Positions 25,364 to 32,788 of a stretch of DNA of 64,000 nt are shown piece by piece (position 1 is the stretch's first letter; every line of letters begins with the position of its first letter). Made by a program: the position numbers and the translations under genes. The notes beneath the pieces were generated by a model, which saw only the letters and a list, made by a program, of their open reading frames with translations, was not told the origin of the DNA and made no database searches. Source of the stretch: Rifleibacterium sp035352635 (lineage in GTDB: Bacteria > Muiribacteriota > Ozemobacteria > Ozemobacterales > Ozemobacteraceae); NCBI GenBank assembly GCA_035352635.1, contig DAOPYA010000006.1, positions 8,693 to 72,692 of the forward strand. The letters run 5' to 3'.

Positions 25364-27959
25364 GCACGGCATGCCCACCCCCCGCAAAAAGAAAATCGCG
25401 CCGGCTACGGCGGTAAATATTGCCGCCGGCGACCGCCAGGTGCTCGTCGATGCCATCGCTGAAGCGCAAGGCGCCGAAGTGTTGAGTGCGGCAACCTGCC
25501 GGACCGATAAAACCTGGGATAACATCCGGATTCTTGCCCGGGGCAACGAAGACTCAGCGCCGGCAATCGTGCGCAGTCTCCGGCCCGGTGATGTTATGCT
25601 CCATAACCATCCATCAGGCGAACTGATGCCTTCTGATGCCGATCTTTCGGTGGCTTCATTGTGTGGCAAGTCAGGCATCGGTTTCGTTATTCACAATAAT
25701 GCATGCAATGAATTCTATGTTGTCGTCGAGCCTTTTATTGAAAAACAGGTACAACAACTTGATCCCCGCGAAATGACTGCCTTCATCACAAAAGGCGGTG
25801 CCATTGCCCGCCGCCTCGACAACTTCGAAGAGCGTGCCGGACAGAAAAACCTCATGGAAAAAATCATTGAGGCAATGAACAAACCCTGCCACGCCATGCT
25901 CGAGGGTGAGACCGGCATCGGCAAAAGCATGGCGTATCTGATTCCGGCGGTGCACTACGCGATCCGAAACCGTTGCCGGGTCGGCATCTCAACCAATACC
26001 ATCAACTTGCAGCATCAGCTGGTCAATAAAGACCTGCCTTTTCTTGCATCGATTCTTGATTTTCCCTTTAAATACTGCCTGGTCAAAGGCCGGCGCAATT
26101 ACATCTGCCTGCGCCGTATTCGCGAAGCCCTCGCCGCCACCGATGGTGAGTTCCTGCTCGAACACGATGAATTCGATCAGTTTAATCGCCTGGTTTCGTG
26201 GGCCGAAAATACCGCCGATGGTTCGTTGAGCGATCTGAACTGGGTGCCGGTTGAATCGCTCTGGGAAAAAATCTGCTGCGACAAAGACAGTTGCCCGGGC
26301 ATAAAATGCAGCGAATACAACGAATGTTTTTTTTATACTTCGCGGCGTTTTGCTTCTGAAGCCGATATTCTTGTGGTCAACCACCACCTGCTTTTTGCTG
26401 ACCTTGCCCTGCGTGCCGACACCTCTGAATACAGTCAGACAGCGGTTATACCGGCCTGCAAGGTTGTGATTCTCGATGAAGCTCATAATCTCGAAGAAAC
26501 GGCGACCAAGCATTTCGGGTTTCGCACTACTGCAGTTGGCATTCAGCGAGTTCTTAACAAGATTTATCAGAAACGTGGCCGGCGTGAGCAGGGTAGTCTC
26601 GCGACTCTTTATTCGCTGATTTCGTTCGGTCGCGGCGATTTTTCGGTCGAGAACCGGGCGGCCCTCCTCCAGGATCTTTCCGAAGATATGATTCCGTCGC
26701 GCCTCGAAATCGGTGATCTCAGCCGAAGTCTTTTTGATGCGGTGACTGCCTTTATTACTGACCCGGCCAGCGCCCAACCCGGTGAATACCGTCTGCGTAT
26801 CGGGCCGCGCGAAGAGCAACGCGGTGAGTTTTCTTCTCTGGTGCATTTTGCCTTTAAGCTGCGTGACGAATGCAAGCGACTTGCTGGTCGAATGCGCAAG
26901 ATGGCCCGCAAGATAAGCAATCTGCTTGGCGATGAAGAATCAGACGAAAGTGAATGTTTTGAACTGCCCGTAACCGAGTTAAATTCTTACGCGGCCCGCC
27001 TCGACGAAACTGCAGGTGGCGTCAACATTCTTTTCGATGCGAGTGCCACTGATCGTGAAATTTTTGTGCACTTCTTCACGGCTGCCTTCAGAAAAAACGC
27101 TGTCTACCCGGCCTTTAATTCACTGCCTATCGAAGTCGCGAAGCCGATGCTGGAGTATTGTTTTAAAAAAATACCCTGCACGGTTCTGGTTTCCGGAACT
27201 ATGACCACCGCCCATGATTTTTCGTTTATTCGCGGTCGTCTTGGCCTTGACAACGCTGAACTGACGCCGAAACCACTTGAAGAACGCTTCTCTTCGCCCT
27301 TTAATTACCAGGTGCAGGCGCGGCTTTTCATTCCGACCGATTTGCCTGACCCGGCCAGCCCGGTTTTTGCCGAGAAAGTCAGTGACCCGTTATTCGAAAT
27401 TATTCTCGCTTCGCGTGGCGGCGCCTTGATTTTGTGCACCTCATACGGCCATTTGAACCATTTTTACAACAGTCTGGCGCGGCGGCTTGCCGCCGAGGGC
27501 CTTGAATGTTACAAGCAGGGCGAACTTGAACGGCATCATCTTCTTGAATTGTTCAAAGAAGACGGCAACGCCGTGCTGATTGCAACCGACAGTTTCTGGG
27601 AAGGGGTCGATATACCCGGTTCAGCGTTGCGCAACCTTATCATAACCCGCTTGCCGTTTGCGACGCCCAATGACCCGGTGCTTGAGGCACGCAACGAAAA
27701 GATCAAGGGCGCAGGGGGCAATGCCTTTAAAGAATATCAACTGCCGATGGCCGCTATCAAGCTCAAACAGGGTTTTGGCCGGCTGATCCGAAAAAAAGAC
27801 GACCGCGGCACCGTCTGGATACTTGATAACCGTATTGTCAGCAAAAGTTACGGCAGTTATTTTCTTGATTCACTGCCAGAACTGCCGGTCATGCGTGGCA
27901 AATTTCAGGCACTGGCGGGCATGGCCCGCAAATTTTTCGGCAATGATTCTTGCGAATAG
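25362..27959 (+). CDS. JAMM-domain / DinG-type helicase fusion
   Basis: About 865 residues. The N-terminal ~120 residues form a JAMM (MPN+)/RadC-like domain: LHNHPSGELMPSDADLS contains the metal motif HxHPS...SxxD. A DinG/XPD-like superfamily 2 helicase follows: Walker A in EGETGIGKSMAYL, four Cys for an iron-sulphur cluster (CCDKDSCPGIKCSEYNEC), DEAHNLEE as motif II, SFWEGVDIPGSALRN and QGFGRLIRKKDDRG as motifs V/VI. It should unwind DNA, possibly R-loops, with 5'-3' polarity. The JAMM part may process a nucleic-acid-linked or peptide substrate. The ATG at 25362 has gagg nine bases upstream; longer forms would overlap the divergent PFK promoter region. Confidence 0.88.
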   Translation: MHGMPTPRKKKIAPATAVNIAAGDRQVLVDAIAEAQGAEVLSAATCRTDKTWDNIRILARGNEDSAPAIVRSLRPGDVMLHNHPSGELMPSDADLSVASLCGKSGIGFVIHNNACNEFYVVVEPFIEKQVQQLDPREMTAFITKGGAIARRLDNFEERAGQKNLMEKIIEAMNKPCHAMLEGETGIGKSMAYLIPAVHYAIRNRCRVGISTNTINLQHQLVNKDLPFLASILDFPFKYCLVKGRRNYICLRRIREALAATDGEFLLEHDEFDQFNRLVSWAENTADGSLSDLNWVPVESLWEKICCDKDSCPGIKCSEYNECFFYTSRRFASEADILVVNHHLLFADLALRADTSEYSQTAVIPACKVVILDEAHNLEETATKHFGFRTTAVGIQRVLNKIYQKRGRREQGSLATLYSLISFGRGDFSVENRAALLQDLSEDMIPSRLEIGDLSRSLFDAVTAFITDPASAQPGEYRLRIGPREEQRGEFSSLVHFAFKLRDECKRLAGRMRKMARKISNLLGDEESDESECFELPVTELNSYAARLDETAGGVNILFDASATDREIFVHFFTAAFRKNAVYPAFNSLPIEVAKPMLEYCFKKIPCTVLVSGTMTTAHDFSFIRGRLGLDNAELTPKPLEERFSSPFNYQVQARLFIPTDLPDPASPVFAEKVSDPLFEIILASRGGALILCTSYGHLNHFYNSLARRLAAEGLECYKQGELERHHLLELFKEDGNAVLIATDSFWEGVDIPGSALRNLIITRLPFATPNDPVLEARNEKIKGAGGNAFKEYQLPMAAIKLKQGFGRLIRKKDDRGTVWILDNRIVSKSYGSYFLDSLPELPVMRGKFQALAGMARKFFGNDSCE

Positions 27960-27972
27960 CGCTCGGCGCGAA

Positions 27973-29250
27973 TCAGACAGAACGGCTCAGCTGCTTGAAG
28001 AATTCAACCAGTTCAGGCTCGTCTGAGTCTTCGGCAATCTGCAAAAGGGTCAGCCCGGCCTTATTTTTCATGTTAAGGTCGGCCCCGGCCGAAATCAGAC
28101 TTCTCACCGCTTCGAATGAACCGTCTTCAACGGCATGCATCAGAGCGGTATTGCCCGAGTCATCACGGCGATCAAGCAGAATGCCATATTCGAGCAGCAG
28201 GGCGAGAACGTCGAAGTGTTCTTCAAGCACCGCTCTGATCAACGGCGTTGCGCCGAAGACACCTTTTATTTCGGGGTCAGCACCGGCATCAAGCAGTGCC
28301 TTTACGATTTTGATATTGCCAAGGCTGACGGCAAGCAGCAGTGGTGATGAGCCTTGTACGGCTTCGCAGCGGTGCATGTCTGAATCTTTTTCGATCAGCA
28401 TTTCGACTGCGGCGAGATTGTCGTTCTGAATTGCCTTGAAGAGAAGGGTCATGCCTGAATCATCGTTTTCGTTAATCAGCTGCGGATACTGCTTGATCAG
28501 CGTTGACAGCTCAGGTAGCCGGTTGTTCTGCAGCAGGCTGACGGCCTTGCTGAAATGGCCCGAAACCGTGATGGTGCCCGGAATCTTATTTATCGCATCG
28601 ACAAGTTCTACCAGGCGCAGCCGGTCGAGATTGTCGGGCAGCCCTTCGAGATAGCCAGCAAGATCTGGCAGGCTGTTCAGGAGAATTGCTGCAACCGTAA
28701 GGCTGGCTGACTCGCGAAAATTGGCGAGCAGGCATTCAAGCCCCTGCACATAAAGCACCGGAATATCATTGCTTTTGCCGAAACCGGTCAGAAAACGACC
28801 AAAGCCAAAATTGAGGCGGTTGCGCTTCAGGCGCTCAAAATAGATACAGGCATTCTGAGCCTTCTGTACCCTGGCAACCACGTCCTGTTCGTGAAAAGAC
28901 AATGTCCAGGCCAGGCGTGACAGTTTGAGGGTCAGGCAGGCGTTTTCCTGGTTGCATGCCAGTTCGGCGGCCACTGAGGTCATGTAAGCTGTTTGAATGC
29001 GATCGAGAGCGAACGGCTGCTCTTCGCTGCTGACAAAAAAATTAAGGGCTTCAGCGCCGCGTTCGAGCCTGACCAGACAGAGAAAGTGGTAATAACGCTG
29101 CCAGCCAAAGAGTGCCGGGTCTACGGGCGGGTTGGCGAGCAGACGGGTGCGCATTTCCTGGCAGAGATCAAGGGCGCTGGCGTAACTTTCCTGGTTGAGC
29201 TGCGTGGCAATCTGTTTAAGATAGGTTTCAAAGATAGTTGGATTTGTCAT
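27973..29250 (-). CDS. Ankyrin-repeat protein with helical N-terminal domain
   Basis: 425 residues, no signal peptide. The N-terminal ~260 residues are helical and TPR-like (TYLKQIATQLNQESYASALD). The C-terminal part holds four to five ankyrin repeats, visible as GMTLLFKAIQNDNLAAVEML, GSSPLLLAVSLGNIKIVKAL, GATPLIRAVLEEHFDVLALL, GNTALMHAVEDGSFEAVRSL and AGLTLLQIAEDSDEPELVEF. Ankyrin proteins mediate protein contacts; no enzymatic motif is seen. It starts 3 bp after the stop of the prepilin-like gene, so the two are cotranscribed and probably coupled. It is convergent with the helicase gene with a 13 bp gap. Confidence 0.88.
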   Translation of the reverse strand: MTNPTIFETYLKQIATQLNQESYASALDLCQEMRTRLLANPPVDPALFGWQRYYHFLCLVRLERGAEALNFFVSSEEQPFALDRIQTAYMTSVAAELACNQENACLTLKLSRLAWTLSFHEQDVVARVQKAQNACIYFERLKRNRLNFGFGRFLTGFGKSNDIPVLYVQGLECLLANFRESASLTVAAILLNSLPDLAGYLEGLPDNLDRLRLVELVDAINKIPGTITVSGHFSKAVSLLQNNRLPELSTLIKQYPQLINENDDSGMTLLFKAIQNDNLAAVEMLIEKDSDMHRCEAVQGSSPLLLAVSLGNIKIVKALLDAGADPEIKGVFGATPLIRAVLEEHFDVLALLLEYGILLDRRDDSGNTALMHAVEDGSFEAVRSLISAGADLNMKNKAGLTLLQIAEDSDEPELVEFFKQLSRSV

Positions 29251-29253
29251 GCT

Positions 29254-29637
29254 TCATTCGAGGTAACCGTGGTCGTCACCATTATTGGTTTCAACGCAGC
29301 TGACCCGTAAATTTTCCTTTTCATTTTGTATCCAGTAGCGACCCGCACAGGGGCAGACCGGCTTGCGGCGAAGATAACCGAGTTCTTTGAGCTTATCGAC
29401 GGTCAGATTGGTGTTATCGATACTGCTCATTTCAGTCTGACTTTGCAGGGCAGCTGCAAGTATCACCCGCATATTTTCGCGGCAACTGGTTCGGCGTATG
29501 CGGGTTCGGATATTGGAAAAACTCCATGATGCGAGTGCGACAAGTATGCCGATAATCGCAATCACGATCATCAGCTCAATCAGCGTAAAACCTGCGGTTC
29601 TACGTTTCAGGTGGGTTTGGTAATTGTCAGCATGCAT
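29254..29637 (-). CDS. Type IV prepilin-like protein
   Basis: 127 residues. The class III leader ends RRTAG and is followed by FTLIELMIVIAIIGILVAL, the standard prepilin peptidase site (G|F, Glu at +5). The globular part has CRENMRVILAAALQSQTEM, then LKELGYLRRKPVCPCAGRY and a last Cys with DDHG near the end. This is the same module that is grafted onto the secreted proteins at 5105 and 32789. The start at 29637 gives a 16-residue leader; a longer form would have an unusual hydrophobic extension. It is probably a minor pilin or pseudopilin processed at the inner membrane. It is coupled to the ankyrin gene downstream. Confidence 0.88.
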   Translation of the reverse strand: MHADNYQTHLKRRTAGFTLIELMIVIAIIGILVALASWSFSNIRTRIRRTSCRENMRVILAAALQSQTEMSSIDNTNLTVDKLKELGYLRRKPVCPCAGRYWIQNEKENLRVSCVETNNGDDHGYLE

Positions 29638-29813
29638 AGGCAGACCATGATATACTGTTTTGCAGCGAAAAAAAAGCATAAATATCATGATTACGCTTAA
29701 TGGGAAAAAGATAAGGCTATGGCTGCAACCTGAGAAAAATCAGGCGTTGCAGAAAATCGGCCGGGGTTATATGATTTTATTTAAAATTGACTGCATGCAA
29801 TCGGGAGAAAAAA

Positions 29814-30851
29814 ATGGGTCTGACCGCTAAACTCGTTCTCAAAGCACTTGAAACAGGTATCGTGCCTGAGCGCATCTCGAGAGCATGGGTGCGCTACCTT
29901 TGCTCTCAAGCGATTGATCGCGCATCGCTCGGTGATGTTGAAGCGCGGCATGCGGTATTTCGCCAGGTTCTCAAAGAACTCAAACTTGGAGCCATGATTC
30001 GCAATGAGCCAAATGCCGAGGATTCGGGCGGTGAAATGGGCCCTGAATTCTACGAGCTTTTTCTTGGCAAACGCCTTAATTCAGGCTGTTGCTACTTTCC
30101 AACCGGGGCTGAAGACCTTGACGAAGCCGAAGATACCATGTTGTGGATGTCGGCTGACCGTGCCCATATCCGTGATGGCATGAAGATTCTTGAAATTGGC
30201 TGTGGCTGGGGAGCCATGACTTTCTGGCTGGCGGAACAGTTTCCCATGGCGCATATAACCGCTATTGCCGAGAGCACCAGCCGGGCAATTCATCTTCAGA
30301 AACGTTTAAAAGAGCTTGAGCTGAATAATGTCAGAGTGGTGGCCGCTGAATTTCAGGATCTCAATTTCAGTGCTGAGTTTGACCGGGTAATCTGCATTGA
30401 AAGATTTGATCTGATTGCGCCAGCCCCCGCCTGGGATTCAAAAATAAAAGCCTGGTTAAAACCAGATGGCAAGTTGTTTTTGCAACATCAGGTACATTCT
30501 GCTTGCGCCTATTACCAGGAATCAGCCGGTCTTGGCGATATTCCGGGCAACAGTGTTGTCAACCTTCGCATGGTGCCGTCTGCAGAAATGCTCTGCCTTT
30601 GCCAGAAGGCCTTCATGGTCGAAGATTACTGGAAAATCAGCGGTGAACAGTATAAAAAAACGGCGGAGCGCTGGCTGAACCGCTACTATTTTAACCGACT
30701 GGCAATTCTACCGTTATTCGAAAAGGTATATGGCAAGAAAATGGCCTGGACCTGGCTGCAACGCTGGCGCCTGTATCTGATTGCCCTGGCTGAACAGTCG
30801 GGCTTTAATCGTGGTCAAGAATGGATAATCAGCCAATATCTCATGGGCTGA
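29814..30851 (+). CDS. SAM-dependent methyltransferase related to cyclopropane-fatty-acid synthase/coclaurine N-methyltransferase
   Basis: 345 residues with ATG preceded by gggaga. The fold is CFA-synthase-like: GPEFYELFLGKRLNSGCCYF, then DEAEDTMLWMSADRAHIRDG, the SAM site LEIGCGWGAMTFWLAE, and later PDGKLFLQHQVHS and VPSAEMLCLCQKAF. Overall it resembles the coclaurine-N-methyltransferase-like branch, found in plants and many bacteria, more than true CFA synthases. It methylates a small molecule or lipid; the substrate is unknown. It stands alone and ends at a shared terminator with the Bax-inhibitor-1 gene. Confidence 0.88.
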   Translation: MGLTAKLVLKALETGIVPERISRAWVRYLCSQAIDRASLGDVEARHAVFRQVLKELKLGAMIRNEPNAEDSGGEMGPEFYELFLGKRLNSGCCYFPTGAEDLDEAEDTMLWMSADRAHIRDGMKILEIGCGWGAMTFWLAEQFPMAHITAIAESTSRAIHLQKRLKELELNNVRVVAAEFQDLNFSAEFDRVICIERFDLIAPAPAWDSKIKAWLKPDGKLFLQHQVHSACAYYQESAGLGDIPGNSVVNLRMVPSAEMLCLCQKAFMVEDYWKISGEQYKKTAERWLNRYYFNRLAILPLFEKVYGKKMAWTWLQRWRLYLIALAEQSGFNRGQEWIISQYLMG

Positions 30852-30875
30852 CAGGTTTTAAAGGTTATTTAGGTT

Positions 30876-30910
30876 TAAAAAAAGCCGGGCAATCAGTTTG
30901 CCCGGCTTTT
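30876..30910. terminator. Bidirectional terminator
   Basis: Perfect 9 bp stem gccgggcaa/ttgcccggc around tcagt, with A7-8 before and T4 after. It serves the methyltransferase (+) and the Bax-inhibitor-1 gene (-). Confidence 0.92.
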
Positions 30911-30927
30911 CAGGTTTACCCTGCAGG

Positions 30928-31665
30928 TTAATCGCGACTCTGAAAGGCTGCCAGCAGTCTGAGCAATTCAAGATACAGCCAGACAAGCGTCACCAGCAGA
31001 CCAAAGGCGCCATACCATTCCATGTGTTGCGGCGCTCCTGACTGGGCGCCCTTATAGATCATGTCGAAATCGAGAATCAGATTCAGCGCTGCAATAGCTA
31101 CAACAACCAGGCTGATAATTATGCCAACCACGCCGGTAGAATGAATCGGAGTCGATAGACCGAACATGCTGAGAATGAAAGAGAACAAGTAGGCAAAACA
31201 AACACCCATGGTGGCCGAGAGAACACCGGCCCGGAAACGCTCGGTCGGCTGTATGATGCCGGTCCGGTAGAGGAACAGCATGCCAAAAAGGGTTGCGAGG
31301 GTGAGCATGATGGCGTTCAGCACTATGCCCTGATAGGCCATCTGAAAAAGAGCAGAGATGCCACCGAGGGTCAGGCCTTCGAATACGGCGTAAATCGGGG
31401 CGGTAAACCGGGCATTCTTTGGCGAAAAAATGGTAATAAGCGCGGTGATCAGACCACCAAAAATACCGAGATACATCAGGCTCTGCACGCTGGCAACCTG
31501 TTCATATACCATTTTCCAGGTGAAACTGCCGGCGGTAATCACCAGCAGCATCAGAAAAGCAATTTTATTGATGGTGCCCTGCACGGTCATCACGTTGCCG
31601 GCTGCCGCCGTTGCGCGAAAATACTCATCTTTGAACGCGGGGTTTGAAGTTCTGTCAAAACTCAT
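30928..31665 (-). CDS. Bax inhibitor-1/YccA family membrane protein
   Basis: 245 residues with seven membrane helices. A cytoplasmic N-terminus (NPAFKDEYF) precedes the helices IAFLMLLVITAGSFTW, YLGIFGGLITALITIF and onward. The last helices contain the BI-1 pattern NLILDFDMIYKGAQ with the conserved acidic residues used as a pH sensor/calcium gate in the family. Bacterial members (YetJ, YccA) act as calcium leak channels or modulate membrane proteases. The start at 31665 has GGAGG nine bases upstream; a longer form has none. It may be cotranscribed with the coiled-coil membrane protein upstream (85 bp gap). Confidence 0.92.
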   Translation of the reverse strand: MSFDRTSNPAFKDEYFRATAAAGNVMTVQGTINKIAFLMLLVITAGSFTWKMVYEQVASVQSLMYLGIFGGLITALITIFSPKNARFTAPIYAVFEGLTLGGISALFQMAYQGIVLNAIMLTLATLFGMLFLYRTGIIQPTERFRAGVLSATMGVCFAYLFSFILSMFGLSTPIHSTGVVGIIISLVVVAIAALNLILDFDMIYKGAQSGAPQHMEWYGAFGLLVTLVWLYLELLRLLAAFQSRD

Positions 31666-31750
31666 GTTTTTTTTCCTCCGGGCTGGTGAGATGATGACCA
31701 TTCGGTCATCGGGTAGTGAAACAATTACCAGTGCGACATCTTTGTCGCGG

Positions 31751-32779
31751 TCAGGTGCGACTCAGCTTTTCAGCTTCGAGCAGGCCTCTTTCGAGGTCTT
31801 CGAGACCATTCTTGATGCTTTCGACCTCTTTGACCATGGCGTCAGAAGAGGCTTGCAGGGTCATGACATCGACGAATTTAAGGGCGTTCATGTTGTCCAT
31901 GAGGCTGTCGAACAGGTCACGCATCTGAATTTTCTGCATCTTTATACGGTTTAGACTCGTGGCGAGGCCATCAAGTTTCAAGAATCTTTGCTTTTTCTGG
32001 TCAATATTCGCCTGCATCTGGGCGCGACTGACCTCGTCGGTCATAACCGTCAGCTGTTGCTCATAGTCTTTAACATCGGCAGAAAGCTTGTCGCGGTCAA
32101 TAGTACCAAGATAGCTGCCAAGCCCGGCGGTTCTCGCGAGAACCACCGCGTGCTTGACCTGCAGGTTCTCGACCTGATCGATGATCTTCTGCAGGGCAGA
32201 TTTCATGGCAGGCTTAGCATTGCGGTGACTTTTTCTGACTTTGATCAGCTCGCGCTCAATATCGGTAAATTCTTTTAGATCGTTCTCAACCAGCAGTTCA
32301 GGCTCGACATCAACCTGGGAAAGCTTGAGAATCCGGCGACGCAGGTTGCTCTGGCTGAGTGATTCAGCGAGGTCGGCTGCGCCGGCCGTGAGATTCTGCA
32401 ACGTAACGCCGCGCTGAAAGCCCAGCACAATTATTCCACAAAGGATGGCTGCGAATGAATAAGCACTCAAACCGGCTGCCATAACGATATACGGCACAAA
32501 GAACAGCGCAAAGGCGGTAAACAGATAACTTGCATCGCGTTCTCGCACCGTGACGACGAGCATAACCAGGGCCATCAGGTGAAAGAACAACTGCGACTCG
32601 CTCGATACACCTTCGGTAGCCTTGAAGATCCACATCATGTAGGTATTTACGCTCAGGCAGCAGAAGGAAGCGAGGGTTCGTTTGACTTTGCTGTCATCGA
32701 TATCGGCATCGAAGTGTTGAAGATTCTGCACCTGGCGAACGGCCAGGGGTGCCGGGTTGGCTGGTTTGCTCGCGGGCAT
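31751..32779 (-). CDS. Coiled-coil inner-membrane protein of unknown function
   Basis: 342 residues. Three hydrophobic helices lie in residues 38-125 (SFCCLSVNTYMMWIF, FFHLMALVMLVVTV, FTAFALFFVPYIVMAAG), followed by a long helical cytoplasmic region. That region has high coiled-coil potential, for example KVRKSHRNAKPAMKSALQKI and KDYEQQLTVMTDEVSRAQ. No catalytic residues are evident. GAGGAG precedes the ATG, which lies only 9 bp after the stop of the VIT/VWA gene, so they form an operon. It may act as scaffold or partner of the VWA protein. Confidence 0.75.
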   Translation of the reverse strand: MPASKPANPAPLAVRQVQNLQHFDADIDDSKVKRTLASFCCLSVNTYMMWIFKATEGVSSESQLFFHLMALVMLVVTVRERDASYLFTAFALFFVPYIVMAAGLSAYSFAAILCGIIVLGFQRGVTLQNLTAGAADLAESLSQSNLRRRILKLSQVDVEPELLVENDLKEFTDIERELIKVRKSHRNAKPAMKSALQKIIDQVENLQVKHAVVLARTAGLGSYLGTIDRDKLSADVKDYEQQLTVMTDEVSRAQMQANIDQKKQRFLKLDGLATSLNRIKMQKIQMRDLFDSLMDNMNALKFVDVMTLQASSDAMVKEVESIKNGLEDLERGLLEAEKLSRT

Positions 32780-32788
32780 AAGGTCTCC

